Both the position numbers and the translations under genes were made by a program. The notes beneath the pieces are model-generated. The model made no database searches, was not told the DNA's origin, and worked only from the letters and a program-made list of their open reading frames with translations. A DNA stretch of 64,000 nt from Pseudomonas fragi (GTDB lineage Bacteria; Pseudomonadota; Gammaproteobacteria; Pseudomonadales; Pseudomonadaceae): positions 1,674,001 to 1,738,000 of the forward strand of contig NZ_CP104861.1 of NCBI RefSeq assembly GCF_025426255.1, read 5' to 3'. Below are positions 52,705 to 63,137 of this stretch, in pieces; position 1 is the first letter of the stretch; each line of letters starts with the position of its first letter.

Positions 52705-53817
52705 ATGAGCGGTGACTTTCTCGCCCTGGCGCAGCCGGGCGTGCAACAACTTTCGCCTTACGTCCCGGGCAAGCCTGTGGACGAACTGGCGCGCGAGCTG
52801 GATCTGGATCCGGCCATGATCGTGAAGCTGGCCAGCAACGAAAACCCTTTGGGTGCGAGCCCCAAGGCGCTGGAAGCCATTCGTGCCGAGCTGGCTGAGC
52901 TGACGCGCTATCCGGACGGCAATGGTTTCGCGCTTAAAAGTCTGCTGGCTGAACAGTGCGCTGTGCAGCTGGATCAGGTGACGTTGGGTAACGGTTCTAA
53001 CGACATTCTGGAACTGGTGGCGCGTGCCTATCTGGCGCCAGGCCTGAATGCCGTGTTCAGTGAGCATGCGTTTGCGGTTTATCCGATTGTCACCCAGGCT
53101 GTGGGCGCGCAGGCGCGGGTAGTGCCGGCCAAGGACTGGGGGCATGACCTGCCTGCCATGCTTGAGGCCATCGACAGCAATACTCGTGTGGTTTTCATTG
53201 CTAACCCAAACAATCCTACCGGGACCTGGTTTGGCGTCGATGCGCTGAACGAGTTCTTGCAGGATGTTCCGGAGCACGTGCTGGTCGTGCTGGATGAAGC
53301 CTATATCGAGTATGCCGAGGGCGGTGAGCTGCCCGATGGGCTGGAGTTCCTGTCGGCTTATCCTAATCTGCTGGTTTCGCGCACGTTCTCCAAGGCCTAC
53401 GGCTTAGCGGCCTTGCGCGTGGGTTACGGCCTGTCGACGGCAGTGGTTGCGGATGTGTTGAATCGTGTTCGCCAGCCATTCAACGTCAACAGCCTGGCCT
53501 TGGCTGCTGCTTGTGCGGCGCTGAAAGATACGGATTACCTGGCTCAAAGCCGGCGCCTTAATGAGGTCGGGATGCAGCAGTTGCAGGACGGCTTTCGAGA
53601 GTTGGGCCTGGGCTGGATTGCGTCCAAGGGCAACTTTATTGCGCTGGACCTCGGTCAAGTGGCGGCTCCGGTCTATCAGGGGTTGTTGCGTGAAGGCGTA
53701 ATCGTGCGTCCGGTGGCCAACTACGGGATGCCGAACCATCTGCGTATCACTATTGGTTTGCCGGCGGAAAATACTCGCCTGCTTGAGGCGCTGACCAAGG
53801 TTCTTGCTCGTGGTTGA
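52705..53817 (+). CDS. hisC: Histidinol-phosphate/aromatic aminotransferase
   Basis: 370 residues, fold-type I PLP enzyme: KLASNENPLGASPKALEAIR, NPNNPTGTWF, LDEAYIEYAE and lysine in SRTFSKAYGLAALRVGYGL. In pseudomonads the copy in this cluster (HisC2 in P. aeruginosa) sits with pheA and tyrA and probably transaminates aromatic keto acids as well as histidinol phosphate. It lies between pheA and the tyrA-aroA fusion. Confidence 0.92.
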   Translation: MSGDFLALAQPGVQQLSPYVPGKPVDELARELDLDPAMIVKLASNENPLGASPKALEAIRAELAELTRYPDGNGFALKSLLAEQCAVQLDQVTLGNGSNDILELVARAYLAPGLNAVFSEHAFAVYPIVTQAVGAQARVVPAKDWGHDLPAMLEAIDSNTRVVFIANPNNPTGTWFGVDALNEFLQDVPEHVLVVLDEAYIEYAEGGELPDGLEFLSAYPNLLVSRTFSKAYGLAALRVGYGLSTAVVADVLNRVRQPFNVNSLALAAACAALKDTDYLAQSRRLNEVGMQQLQDGFRELGLGWIASKGNFIALDLGQVAAPVYQGLLREGVIVRPVANYGMPNHLRITIGLPAENTRLLEALTKVLARG

Positions 53818-53821
53818 TGTG

Positions 53822-56053
53822 ATGTCTGTGCACTCTGTAAAACCGGTTATCGGTCGTTTGGTCGTTGTCGGGCTGGGCCTGATTGGCGGCTCTTTCGCCA
53901 AGGGGATGCGCCAAAGCGGTCTGTGTGCGGAAGTGGTAGGTGTTGACCTTGATCCCGATTCCTGTGCTTTGGCTGTGGAATTGGGTGTGGTTGATCGCTG
54001 CGAAGCCGATCTGGCAGTGGCCTGTGAAGGCGCTGATTTGATTCAGTTGGCAGTGCCGATTCTGGCCATGGAGAAAATGCTCGGCCTTCTGGCGGGCATG
54101 GCTCTTGGCTCGGCAGTGTTGACGGATGTGGGTAGCGCCAAAGGCAATGTCGTGCGTGCTGCGGCGCAGGCCTTTGGTGGTATGCCCGCGCGCTTTGTGC
54201 CGGGGCATCCCATTGCCGGATCTGAGCAAAGCGGTGTCGAGGCATCGAATGCCAGTTTGTTCGAACGGCACAAGGTCATTTTGACCCCGGTGGCTGAAAC
54301 TGATGCCGACGCGTTGGCCCTGGTTGATGCGATGTGGCGCGCCCTGGGCGCAGACGTCGAGCACATGCAGGTCGAACGCCATGACGAGGTGTTGGCTGCA
54401 ACCAGCCATTTGCCTCATCTGCTGGCTTTCGGGTTGGTGGACTCTCTTGCCAAGCGCAACGAGAATCTGGATATCTTCCGTTACGCTGCGGGTGGCTTCC
54501 GTGATTTCACAAGAATCGCTGGCAGCGACCCGGTAATGTGGCATGACATTTTTCTTGCGAATCGTGAGGCGGTGCTGCGCACATTGGATACATTTCGCAG
54601 CGATCTCGACGCTTTGCGCGACGCGGTCGATGCAGGGGATGGGCATCAATTGCTGGGCGTCTTTACGCGCGCCCGGGTTGCCCGCGAGCATTTCAGTAAA
54701 ATCCTGGCCCGCCGGGCATATGTGGACACTATGAATTCCAACGATCTGATTTTTTTGGCAAATCCTGGTGGTCAAGTAACTGGCCGAATTCGCGTACCAG
54801 GCGACAAATCCATTTCTCACCGTTCGATCATGCTGGGGTCATTGGCCGAAGGCACGACCGAGGTGGAAGGTTTCCTTGAGGGCGAAGACGCTCTGGCAAC
54901 CTTGCAAGCATTCCGTGATATGGGCGTTGTGATTGAAGGCCCGCATCATGGTCGCGTGACCATTCATGGTGTTGGTTTGCATGGTTTGAAGGCGCCACCG
55001 GGTCCTATTTACCTGGGTAACTCGGGGACTTCGATGCGTCTGTTGTCTGGCCTGTTGGCCGCGCAGAGCTTCGATACCACGTTGACCGGCGACGCTTCCC
55101 TGACCAAGCGCCCGATGAATCGTGTGGCCAATCCGCTACGCGAAATGGGTGCTGTGATTGAGACCGCTGCTGAAGGTCGCCCGCCGATGACCATTCGCGG
55201 TGGTCACACGCTTAAAGGCATGAGCTACACCTTGCCGATGGCCAGTGCTCAGGTTAAGTCCTGTCTGTTGCTGGCGGGCTTGTATGCACAAGGCAAGACC
55301 TCGGTCACCGAGCCTGCACCGACCCGCGATCACACCGAGCGCATGCTGCAAGGCTTTGGCTACCCGGTTACAGTTGAGGGGCCTACAGCTTCGGTTGAGT
55401 CGGGTCACAAGCTGACTGCGACTCATATTGAAGTGCCGGGCGATATTTCTTCGTCGGCGTTCTTCCTGGTCGCGGCTTCGATCGCTGAAGGTTCGGATCT
55501 GCTGCTTGAGCATGTGGGTATCAACCCGACCCGTACTGGCGTTATCGATATTTTGCGTTTGATGGGGGCGGATATCACCCTTGAGAACCAGCGCGAAGTG
55601 GGCGGCGAGCCGGTGGCTGACTTGCGTGTGCGGGCTGCCAAACTCAAGGGTATCGAGATTCCCGAAGAGCTGGTGCCATTGGCAATTGACGAGTTCCCGG
55701 TACTGTTCGTGGCGGCAGCTGTGGCTGAGGGTCGTACGATCCTGCGTGGTGCAGAAGAGCTGCGTGTGAAGGAGTCTGACCGGATTCAGGTGATGGCTGA
55801 CGGCTTGTTGGCACTTGGCGTCAAGTGCGAGCCGACACCGGACGGCATCATCATTGATGGCGGCACGATTGGCGGTGGTGAAGTCCATGGGCACGGCGAC
55901 CACCGTATTGCGATGGCTTTCAGTGTGGCTTCGTTGCGGGCAACTGCTCCGATCCGTATTCACGATTGCGCCAACGTAGCGACATCGTTTCCGAACTTCC
56001 TGGCATTGTGCAAGCAAGTGGGCATGCGCGTTGCTCAAGAGGTTAACTCGTGA
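53822..56053 (+). CDS. Fused prephenate dehydrogenase / EPSP synthase
   Basis: 743 residues from ATG 53822 ([20 protein letters not shown]); a GTG one codon before is possible and neither has a good ribosome site. Residues 1-300 are TyrA with Rossmann [21 protein letters not shown], and [11 protein letters not shown]. Residues about 310-743 are Aro[64 protein letters not shown]. It links the common shikimate step to tyrosine formation. This fusion is characteristic of Pseudomonas and relatives. The AroA part looks like a glyphosate-sensitive class I enzyme. Confidence 0.95.
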   Translation: MSVHSVKPVIGRLVVVGLGLIGGSFAKGMRQSGLCAEVVGVDLDPDSCALAVELGVVDRCEADLAVACEGADLIQLAVPILAMEKMLGLLAGMALGSAVLTDVGSAKGNVVRAAAQAFGGMPARFVPGHPIAGSEQSGVEASNASLFERHKVILTPVAETDADALALVDAMWRALGADVEHMQVERHDEVLAATSHLPHLLAFGLVDSLAKRNENLDIFRYAAGGFRDFTRIAGSDPVMWHDIFLANREAVLRTLDTFRSDLDALRDAVDAGDGHQLLGVFTRARVAREHFSKILARRAYVDTMNSNDLIFLANPGGQVTGRIRVPGDKSISHRSIMLGSLAEGTTEVEGFLEGEDALATLQAFRDMGVVIEGPHHGRVTIHGVGLHGLKAPPGPIYLGNSGTSMRLLSGLLAAQSFDTTLTGDASLTKRPMNRVANPLREMGAVIETAAEGRPPMTIRGGHTLKGMSYTLPMASAQVKSCLLLAGLYAQGKTSVTEPAPTRDHTERMLQGFGYPVTVEGPTASVESGHKLTATHIEVPGDISSSAFFLVAASIAEGSDLLLEHVGINPTRTGVIDILRLMGADITLENQREVGGEPVADLRVRAAKLKGIEIPEELVPLAIDEFPVLFVAAAVAEGRTILRGAEELRVKESDRIQVMADGLLALGVKCEPTPDGIIIDGGTIGGGEVHGHGDHRIAMAFSVASLRATAPIRIHDCANVATSFPNFLALCKQVGMRVAQEVNS

Positions 56054-56739
56054 TGATTTCAGCGCCGGTTATTACCATCGATGGTCCTAGCGGTTCCGGG
56101 AAAGGCACCGTTGCGGGCATCCTGGCCAAGAGTCTGGGATGGAATTTGCTGGACTCCGGTGCTTTGTACCGTTTGCTGGCTTTCGCGGCGGTTAACCATG
56201 GTGTTGCTCTGGATAACGAAGCCTTGCTGGCAAAATTGGCTGCGCATCTTGATGTGCAGTTCATCGGGGCGACGGATGGCAAGTCTGCGCGCATTATTCT
56301 GGAAGGCGACGAAGTGACTCACGCCATCCGCAGTGAGGGTGTGGCTGCTGGAGCCTCGAAAGTCGCGGCTTTGCCAGCTGTTCGTGATGCTTTGCTGCAG
56401 CGTCAGCGTGCATTTCAGGAGTCGCCGGGCCTGGTTGCGGACGGTCGTGATATGGGCACGGTGGTATTTCCTGAGGCTCCGTTGAAGGTATTTCTGACGG
56501 CTAGCGCCGAGGAAAGGGCCCGCCGCCGTTACTTGCAGTTGAAGGCCAAGGGCGATGATGTTAGTCTCTCGGGTCTGCTAGATGAGATTCGTGCCCGTGA
56601 TGAACGTGACACGCAGCGTGCAATAGCCCCGCTCAAACCGGCGGCTGATGCCATACAGCTGGACTCTACGGAGTTGTCCATCGACCAGGTGCTTGAACGC
56701 ATCATGAGTGAAATCGCGCTTCGCGATATTGCTGGATGA
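56053..56739 (+). CDS. cmk: Cytidylate kinase
   Basis: 228 residues from ATG 56053 ([20 protein letters not shown]), whose first base overlaps the upstream TGA; a GTG one codon earlier is also possible. P-loop [12 protein letters not shown]-binding [24 protein letters not shown] segment and lid [15 protein letters not shown] are visible. It phosphorylates CMP and dCMP. Directly upstream of rpsA, a pairing conserved widely. Confidence 0.95.
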   Translation: MISAPVITIDGPSGSGKGTVAGILAKSLGWNLLDSGALYRLLAFAAVNHGVALDNEALLAKLAAHLDVQFIGATDGKSARIILEGDEVTHAIRSEGVAAGASKVAALPAVRDALLQRQRAFQESPGLVADGRDMGTVVFPEAPLKVFLTASAEERARRRYLQLKAKGDDVSLSGLLDEIRARDERDTQRAIAPLKPAADAIQLDSTELSIDQVLERIMSEIALRDIAG

Positions 56740-56862
56740 CCAAGAAAGCGTGCAGGAGACCAGAAATAGTCCTGCATGCCTTCTTTTATATGAACGTAAC
56801 CCACATTGTCTGGAATGTGGCAGATGGGCGTATTCCTTCGCCCTTGATTAACAGGAATTAAA

Positions 56863-58557
56863 ATGAGCGAAAGCTTTGCAGAACTCTTTGAAGAAAGCCT
56901 AAAAACCCTGAATCTTCAGGCTGGCTCGATCATCACCGCGATCATCGTTGATATCGATTACCAAGCTGGTTGGGTTACCGTTCACGCTGGTTTGAAGTCT
57001 GAAGGCCTCATCCCGCTGGAGCAGTTCCACAACGACGCTGGCGAACTGAACATCAACATCGGTGATGAAGTTCACGTTGCGCTGGACGCGGTCGAAGACG
57101 GCTTTGGCGAAACCAAACTGTCCCGTGAAAAAGCCAAGCGCGCTGAATGCTGGATCGTTCTGGAAGCAGCCTTCGCAGCAGAAGAAGTGGTCAAGGGCGT
57201 TATCAACGGTAAGGTTAAAGGCGGCTTCACTGTCGACGTTAACGGCATCCGTGCGTTCCTGCCAGGTTCTCTGGTTGACGTTCGTCCAGTGCGCGACACC
57301 ACGCACCTGGAAGGCAAAGAGCTGGAATTCAAGGTCATCAAACTTGACCAGAAGCGCAACAACGTTGTTGTTTCGCGTCGCAGCGTTCTTGAAGCAGAGA
57401 ACTCGGCTGAGCGTGAAGCTCTGCTGGAATCCCTGCAAGAAGGCCAGCAAGTCAAAGGTATCGTCAAAAACCTCACCGATTACGGCGCATTCGTCGATCT
57501 GGGTGGCGTCGATGGCCTGCTGCACATTACCGACATGGCTTGGAAGCGTATCAAGCATCCTTCCGAAATCGTCAACGTTGGCGACGAGATCGATGTCAAG
57601 GTTCTGAAGTACGATCGCGAACGCAATCGTGTTTCCCTGGGCCTCAAGCAACTGGGCGAAGATCCATGGGTTGCTATCAAAGCCCGTTACCCAGAAAGCA
57701 CTCGCGTTACCGCTCGTGTAACCAACCTGACCGACTACGGCTGCTTCGCTGAGCTGGAAGAAGGCGTTGAAGGTTTGGTACACGTTTCCGAAATGGACTG
57801 GACCAACAAAAACATCCACCCTTCGAAAGTCGTACAAGTCGGCGACGAAGTGGAAGTTATGGTTCTGGACATCGACGAAGAGCGTCGTCGTATCTCCCTG
57901 GGCATCAAGCAGTGCAAATCTAACCCATGGGAAGATTTCTCTGGCCAGTTCAACAAGGGCGATAAAATCTCCGGCACCATCAAGTCGATCACCGATTTCG
58001 GTATCTTCATTGGTCTGGACGGCGGCATCGACGGCCTGGTTCACCTGTCCGACATTTCCTGGAACGAAGTTGGCGAAGAAGCCGTACGTCGTTTCAAGAA
58101 GGGCGACGAGCTTGACACCGTTATCCTGTCTGTTGATCCAGAGCGTGAGCGCATCTCCCTGGGTATCAAGCAGCTGGAAAGCGATCCGTTCTCCGAGTAC
58201 GTACAAGAGAACGACAAAGGCGCAATCGTTAAGGGCATCGTGAAAGAAGTTGACGCTAAAGGCGCCATCATCACTCTGGCCAACGATATCGAAGCTACTC
58301 TGAAAGCGTCCGAAATCAGCCGTGACCGCATCGAAGATGCACGTAACGTTCTGAAAGAAGGCGAAGAAGTAGAAGCCAAGATCATCAGCGTTGATCGTAA
58401 AAGCCGCGTAATCCAATTGTCCATCAAGTCGAAAGACGTTGAAGACGAGAAAGAAGCAATCCAGAGCCTGCGCGACAAGCCAGCTACCTCTGAGATCGCT
58501 GCTGGTCCGACCACTTTGGGCGACCTGCTGCGTGCACAAATGGAAAAACAGAACTAA
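56863..58557 (+). CDS. rpsA: 30S ribosomal protein S1
   Basis: 564 residues with six S1 RNA-binding repeats; repeats 3-6 are plain in [60 protein letters not shown] and [20 protein letters not shown]. It binds mRNA leaders and loads them onto the 30S subunit. CAGGAATT precedes ATG. Strong codon bias (note the long antisense open frame) fits very high expression. A perfect terminator follows. Confidence 0.98.
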   Translation: MSESFAELFEESLKTLNLQAGSIITAIIVDIDYQAGWVTVHAGLKSEGLIPLEQFHNDAGELNINIGDEVHVALDAVEDGFGETKLSREKAKRAECWIVLEAAFAAEEVVKGVINGKVKGGFTVDVNGIRAFLPGSLVDVRPVRDTTHLEGKELEFKVIKLDQKRNNVVVSRRSVLEAENSAEREALLESLQEGQQVKGIVKNLTDYGAFVDLGGVDGLLHITDMAWKRIKHPSEIVNVGDEIDVKVLKYDRERNRVSLGLKQLGEDPWVAIKARYPESTRVTARVTNLTDYGCFAELEEGVEGLVHVSEMDWTNKNIHPSKVVQVGDEVEVMVLDIDEERRRISLGIKQCKSNPWEDFSGQFNKGDKISGTIKSITDFGIFIGLDGGIDGLVHLSDISWNEVGEEAVRRFKKGDELDTVILSVDPERERISLGIKQLESDPFSEYVQENDKGAIVKGIVKEVDAKGAIITLANDIEATLKASEISRDRIEDARNVLKEGEEVEAKIISVDRKSRVIQLSIKSKDVEDEKEAIQSLRDKPATSEIAAGPTTLGDLLRAQMEKQN

Positions 58558-58575
58558 GTTCTGATTGACCATAGA

Positions 58576-58603
58576 AAAAGGGCGACTTCGGTCGCCCTTT
58601 TTT
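58576..58603 (+). terminator. Terminator after rpsA
   Basis: Perfect GGGCGAC-TTCG-GTCGCCC stem with a UUCG tetraloop and six T residues. The following 280 bp to ihfB contain its promoter region but no gene. Confidence 0.95.
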
Positions 58604-58882
58604 GTGCCTGCAATTTGAGTGGGGCGGCAAAGCGCCTGTGTTGCGCGCTTGCTTGTGCTTCATGTTGCGAGATACCAAGCCTGCGCCAGAGCGCTCATTA
58701 TCTCTGAGCGAGCTCGTGGATGCCTGCTGCCTGCTGGTCGTGATTATCATCACGTCTCTACGGTGTATTGCCTGGTAGGGAGACTCGTAAATATAAGTCA
58801 ATCCCTGGGCTGTTCAAATTCTTTCGATCATGCTAAAACCTTTGGAGCGCTGATCTAGCTGCTTGAAAAAGAAGGGAAAAAT

Positions 58883-59179
58883 ATGACGAAGTCGGAGTTG
58901 ATCGAACGAATTGTCACCCATCAAGGGCTACTTTCATCCAAGGATGTAGAGTTGGCCATCAAGACTATGCTTGAACAAATGTCTCAATGTCTGGCGACCG
59001 GAGATCGAATCGAAATCCGTGGTTTTGGCAGTTTCTCGCTGCATTACCGTGCCCCTCGGGTAGGTCGCAATCCCAAGACAGGCCAGTCGGTCAGTCTTGA
59101 TGGAAAATTCGTTCCTCATTTCAAACCGGGCAAAGAGCTGCGGGACCGAGTGAATGAAGATGAGGAAGACGACATTTAA
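58883..59179 (+). CDS. ihfB: Integration host factor subunit beta
   Basis: 98 residues, [20 protein letters not shown]. The DNA-intercalating arm [10 protein letters not shown] and [12 protein letters not shown] are diagnostic for IHF-beta. With IHF-alpha it bends DNA sharply at promoters, att sites and origins. It lies 24 bp before lapA. In P. aeruginosa ihfB (himD) marks the left border of the O-antigen locus, as appears true here. Confidence 0.97.
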   Translation: MTKSELIERIVTHQGLLSSKDVELAIKTMLEQMSQCLATGDRIEIRGFGSFSLHYRAPRVGRNPKTGQSVSLDGKFVPHFKPGKELRDRVNEDEEDDI

Positions 59180-59203
59180 TCCTTCAGGGAACAGGAGTTG
59201 CCG

Positions 59204-59455
59204 ATGCATAGCATCAAACGTGCAGTGTTAGTGGTGTTTGCTCTGATCGTCATTTTCGGGATCGTGATTTTTATCCTCGAAAACCAGCAGCCCACCGCAT
59301 TGATATTTTTGGGCTGGCGCTCCCCCGAACTGCCGGAATCGTTGTTTCTCATAGCTGCTTTATTGGTTGGCATGGCGATTGGACCTGTCATGGGTTTTGT
59401 GGCCTACAGGCGCAAAGCAGCCAGGCTCAAGCGTAAGTTGCTGGCCGAGTCTTAA
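59204..59455 (+). CDS. lapA: LapA-family (DUF1049) inner-membrane protein
   Basis: 83 residues from ATG 59204, with AGGAG 6 bases before it. Two membrane helices (VLVVFALIVIFGIVIFILEN and LFLIAALLVGMAIGPVMGFV) and a basic cytoplasmic tail match LapA/YciS, which works with LapB in controlling LPS synthesis through LpxC degradation. No lapB gene follows here. The small size is typical. Confidence 0.85.
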   Translation: MHSIKRAVLVVFALIVIFGIVIFILENQQPTALIFLGWRSPELPESLFLIAALLVGMAIGPVMGFVAYRRKAARLKRKLLAES

Positions 59456-59985
59456 GATAGGCGGCCTTTCTTGGGTTTATTTGAAAGGCCTCCTCTGTCC
59501 ATACGAGAGCGCAGCCAGATTGCGATGCGTGTTCTAGATAAATCAAAGTACGCTATCAAAATTTACTTGTGATTCAGGATAATTCCCACAAGTTGAAAGC
59601 TTGGATTTTTTACCGTGATGGCATAAAGCTGGCAATTTGCTTTGCCCGTTATTTAGTGCTTTTTCGGGTGTGTATTGATGTAACGTCTAATGGCTGGAAT
59701 CAACAGGTGCCTGTGTAAGTAGATTTCTGTGCTTCTTTATAAGACATGCCCGCTTACCAAGCAGTAACGCTCATGTTCACGCCGAAATATATTGCGATTA
59801 CGGTGCTGTAGTTCTGATTGTATTTGGCCATGTGTCGCGGTTGGGGTCGCACAGGGTGATAGCTCTGAGATAGTGCGGAAAAACCTTGCAAAGTAATCGG
59901 CGCCAATTTGACGAATGATGGGGTGCTGTCCTGTCCAGAGTTATGGGCTAATAGCTTCCTCACGGAGCTGTAGCGAGAGTTGGCG
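59456..59985. other. Long AT-rich intergenic region at the O-antigen locus boundary
   Basis: A hairpin GGCCTTTC/GAAAGGCC (about 59463-59500) follows lapA and may terminate it. The next 250 bp are AT-rich with no gene. A minus-strand frame of up to 69 codons (59754-59963) has no ribosome-binding site and is not called. Promoters for the hydrolase gene probably lie here. Confidence 0.4.
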
Positions 59986-61443
59986 GTGTCTTATCCCCGC
60001 ATCATTCACCATGGCGCCGTGAGCGGCGTCACTGGTTCATGCCATCAATTACAGATGAATGCCCATAGCAGCCTTTTAATCGATTGTGGACTGTTTCAGG
60101 GCAGTGAGCTGACGGCTAAAGGCACCATTGGCGCCCTGCATCCTGAAATCAACTTTTCGCTTGGCGGCATTAAAGCTCTGCTCGTCACTCATTCCCATGC
60201 GGATCATGTTGGCCGTATTCCCTATTTGCTTGCTGCTGGCTTTAAAGGGCCGATCTTATGCAGTGAGCCGACTGCAAAGTTATTGCCGTTGGTGCTGGAG
60301 GATGCATTCAAGCTTGAGTTAAGCCGCGAGAAGAAACATATCGAACTCTACTTGCAGCGTTTAAAGCGGCAGCTGATTGCGCTACCGTTTGATCATTGGT
60401 TTCGTATTGAGCAAACCGAAACGCTGCATGCACGCGTCCGCTTGCAAAGGGCAGGGCACATACTGGGTAGCGCATATGTGGAGTGCGATCTTGACTACCC
60501 GCAAAAGGGCTTGAACCGCCGAATCGTTTTCTCGGGGGATCTGGGCGCTCCACATACGCCCTTGTTGCCAGCCCCTGTTTCTCCTGAGCGTGCCGATGTA
60601 CTGATCCTTGAAAGCACCTATGGTGATCGTGTGCATGAAGATCGCACGACCCGTCAGGCACGGCTTGAGCACGCCATTGATAAAGCACTGGCGGATCACG
60701 GCACGCTGCTGATTCCAGCCTTCAGCATTGGTAGAACCCAGGAATTGCTCTACGAAATCGAAGACATTCTTCATCGCAAGGCGCTTGCGGGTCCTCCACC
60801 TGGTCTGTCCGTCAAGGATCAGGTGTTGCCGGTTAACTGGCCGCAGTTGCCGATTATCCTGGACTCTCCCTTGGCCGGCAGACTCACCGGTGTCTATCGT
60901 GAACTGGATGACTACTGGGATGCTCCAGCGCAAAGTCGCCTTCAAGGTGGGCGCAAGCCACTGCACTTCAAGCAGATGATCACCATAGACAGTCATGTGC
61001 AACACATGCAAACGGTACGTTATCTCGCCAGTACAGGCCGTCCTGCGATTGTAATTGCTGCCGGTGGGATGTGCGCCAGTGGTCGCATAGTCAACTACCT
61101 CAAGGCCCTGCTGGGTGACCGAAGGCATAATGTGCTTTTTACCGGTTATCAGGCCCGAGGAACGCCGGGCGCGGCAATACAAAAGTACGGTCCGCAAGGC
61201 GGTTTTGTTGAAATGGAGGGGGAGCGCTGTATCATTCGCGCTGGCGTTAGCACTTTGGGCGGTTATTCGGCCCATGCTGATCAACAGGACTTGCTCAACT
61301 TCGTTTCGGGTATGGCGCACTGGCCTGAACAAATATGTTTGGTGCATGGCGATATAGAGGCGAAACGAGTATTAGCGAAAAAGCTACTGGGGCTGTATCA
61401 AGCACACAATAGATCTGTCGAGGTACTAATACCTGCGGACTAA
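59986..61443 (+). CDS. Beta-CASP metallo-beta-lactamase-fold RNase-like protein
   Basis: 485 residues from GTG 59986 (MSYPRIIHHGAVSGVTGSCH); a TTG two codons upstream is possible. Zinc motif LVTHSHADHVGRIPYLLAAG, FSGDLGAPHTPLL, and the beta-CASP/RNA-specificity motifs ESTYGDRVHEDR, IPAFSIGRTQELLYEIEDIL, IVIAAGGMCASGRIVNYL and GGYSAHADQQDLLNF are all intact. Such proteins are related to CPSF73-type and RNase J-type nucleases; the bacterial branch is poorly characterised. It stands just before rfaH at the start of the O-antigen locus. Confidence 0.88.
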   Translation: MSYPRIIHHGAVSGVTGSCHQLQMNAHSSLLIDCGLFQGSELTAKGTIGALHPEINFSLGGIKALLVTHSHADHVGRIPYLLAAGFKGPILCSEPTAKLLPLVLEDAFKLELSREKKHIELYLQRLKRQLIALPFDHWFRIEQTETLHARVRLQRAGHILGSAYVECDLDYPQKGLNRRIVFSGDLGAPHTPLLPAPVSPERADVLILESTYGDRVHEDRTTRQARLEHAIDKALADHGTLLIPAFSIGRTQELLYEIEDILHRKALAGPPPGLSVKDQVLPVNWPQLPIILDSPLAGRLTGVYRELDDYWDAPAQSRLQGGRKPLHFKQMITIDSHVQHMQTVRYLASTGRPAIVIAAGGMCASGRIVNYLKALLGDRRHNVLFTGYQARGTPGAAIQKYGPQGGFVEMEGERCIIRAGVSTLGGYSAHADQQDLLNFVSGMAHWPEQICLVHGDIEAKRVLAKKLLGLYQAHNRSVEVLIPAD

Positions 61444-61551
61444 TAGCCCCGCTGCGACTCTATATAGCAGCTACGATCGAACCCAATTGCTGCCATTGGC
61501 GCATGCGTAGCGCGATGGCAAAACACGGACGAACCTATAAATGAACTACCC

Positions 61552-62079
61552 ATGCACATAACAAGCGGCTCAGACACCCAGGAACCAGGCGCATCGAAGT
61601 CCGGTGACTGGTACTTGGTGCAATGCAAGCCAAGACAGGACGAGCGTGCAGAGGAAAACCTCCTGCGCCAGGGTTATGAGTGCGCACGGCCAGCGTGTCG
61701 ACGCGAGCGACTGCTGCGCGGCCAGATGCAGCATGTACAGGAATCCCTGTTTCCGGGCTATCTGTTTATACACATGCCACAAGGTGCCAATTGGGCTCCT
61801 TTGCGCTCAACTCGTGGCGTAGCAAGGGTTGTGGCCTTTGGGGGGCGTCCACTGGCAGTCAGTCATGAACTGGTAGCGCAACTCCAGGCTCGTGCTGACA
61901 CCCACATCGTCACTGCGTTTAAGCCCGGCGAAAAAGTCACCATCCTTGATCAAGGCTTCGCAGGTATTGAGTCCATTTTCATGACCATGGACGGCGAAGA
62001 AAGAGTCATTCTGCTTATCAATTTAATGAATCGCCAGCAAGAGATCAGTTTGCCTTTGGCGAGTATCACCAATCGTTAA
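61552..62079 (+). CDS. rfaH: Transcription antiterminator RfaH
   Basis: 175 residues. The NusG-like N-terminal domain is seen in DWYLVQCKPRQDERAEENLL, LFPGYLFIHMP and RSTRGVARVVAFGG, the C-terminal KOW region in FKPGEKVTILDQGFAGIESI. RfaH is recruited to RNA polymerase at ops sites, prevents Rho-dependent polarity in long LPS/capsule operons and couples translation. It is encoded directly before an ops element and the sugar-nucleotide genes, so it most likely serves this very locus. The extended N-terminus (residues 1-18) precedes the conserved start. Confidence 0.9.
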   Translation: MHITSGSDTQEPGASKSGDWYLVQCKPRQDERAEENLLRQGYECARPACRRERLLRGQMQHVQESLFPGYLFIHMPQGANWAPLRSTRGVARVVAFGGRPLAVSHELVAQLQARADTHIVTAFKPGEKVTILDQGFAGIESIFMTMDGEERVILLINLMNRQQEISLPLASITNR

Positions 62080-62149
62080 GTAAAACTCTGGTCACGGCCA
62101 GAGCGACAAAAGCAAACCGCGTTCTCAGGAAATTGACGATGAATCCTGG

Positions 62150-62161
62150 GGCGGTAGCGTG
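62150..62161 (+). promoter_or_regulatory. ops element (RfaH recruitment site) upstream of rmlA
   Basis: GGCGGTAGCGTG, an exact match to the ops core of enterobacterial JUMPstart sequences, on the coding strand 80 bp before the rmlA start and 70 bp after the rfaH stop. It lies in what would be the untranslated leader of the O-antigen transcript. Confidence 0.88.
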
Positions 62162-62240
62162 TCTGATTAAAATAGAATTCAGCCATCACCGGCCGACGTT
62201 GTGGGTGATGCACCCCAATAGTTAAGGAAGTGCTTGAAAC

Positions 62241-63137
62241 ATGACCCCCTTCAAACGTAAAGGCATCATCCTCGCTGGCGGTTCGGGAACACGCTTGCAT
62301 CCCCTCACGCTGGGCGTATCCAAGCAGATGCTGCCAATCTACGACAAGCCCATGATCTTCTACCCGCTGTCAGTATTGATGCTGGCGGGGATGCGCGAAA
62401 TTTTGATTATCTCAACGCCAGAAGACTTGCCTTGCTTCAAAAAACTGCTGGGTGACGGCAGCCAGTACGGCATTGAGTTGAGCTACGCTGAACAGCCTAG
62501 CCCCGATGGACTGGCGCAAGCCTTTATCATTGGCGAAGAGTTCATTGGCAAAGACCCGGTCTGCCTGATCCTTGGCGACAACATCTTTTATGGTCAACAC
62601 TTCTCGGACAACTTGCGCTCAGCCATGTCTCAAGAGAAAGGTGCCACTGTTTTTGGTTATCACGTCTCAGACCCTGAGCGTTTTGGTGTGGTTGAGTTCG
62701 ATGGCAGTGGGCGCGCGTTGAGTATTGAAGAAAAACCCGCAAAGCCAAAATCCAACTATGCAGTGACCGGTTTGTATTTCTATGACAATCAGGTGGTTGA
62801 AATTGCAAAAAATATCAAGCCATCCGATCGAGGAGAACTTGAAATCACCGATGTCAATCGAGCCTATCTTGAGCAAAAGACTCTAACTGTTGAAATGTTG
62901 GGCCGCGGTTTTGCCTGGCTGGACACAGGCACCCATGAGTCCTTGCTGGAAGCCAGTCATTTTGTGCATACCATCGAGCAGCGCCAAGGCTTGAAAGTGG
63001 CTTGCCTGGAAGAAATAGCTTTTAACAGCGGCTGGATTTCACCTGAGATCTTGGGAGAGCAGGCTGAAAAGTTGAAGAAAACAGGGTATGGGCAATACCT
63101 TGCCAAGCTGTTGTCGACTGAGCGAGTCGGACCATGA
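62241..63137 (+). CDS. rmlA: Glucose-1-phosphate thymidylyltransferase
   Basis: 298 residues, full length. Nucleotide-binding [20 protein letters not shown] with [17 protein letters not shown], then [10 protein letters not shown] and [20 protein letters not shown] are classic RmlA motifs. It makes dTDP-glucose for deoxysugars. AAGGAAG precedes ATG. The rmlC start overlaps its end (ATGA). No rmlB or rmlD gene is seen between rfaH and here; they must lie elsewhere or beyond the window. Confidence 0.97.
   Translation: MTPFKRKGIILAGGSGTRLHPLTLGVSKQMLPIYDKPMIFYPLSVLMLAGMREILIISTPEDLPCFKKLLGDGSQYGIELSYAEQPSPDGLAQAFIIGEEFIGKDPVCLILGDNIFYGQHFSDNLRSAMSQEKGATVFGYHVSDPERFGVVEFDGSGRALSIEEKPAKPKSNYAVTGLYFYDNQVVEIAKNIKPSDRGELEITDVNRAYLEQKTLTVEMLGRGFAWLDTGTHESLLEASHFVHTIEQRQGLKVACLEEIAFNSGWISPEILGEQAEKLKKTGYGQYLAKLLSTERVGP

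Noticed and set aside
53804..53821. TTG/GTG starts upstream of the tyrA-aroA ATG
   Set aside because: They lie inside hisC or at its stop and add non-conserved residues; ATG 53822 was preferred, though not strongly.
56899..58572. 557-codon open frame antisense to rpsA
   Set aside because: Same cause: biased codons of a highly expressed ribosomal gene leave the opposite strand free of stops.
59754..59963. 69-codon minus-strand ORF before the metallo-hydrolase
   Set aside because: No ribosome-binding site, no similarity, AT-rich intergenic setting.
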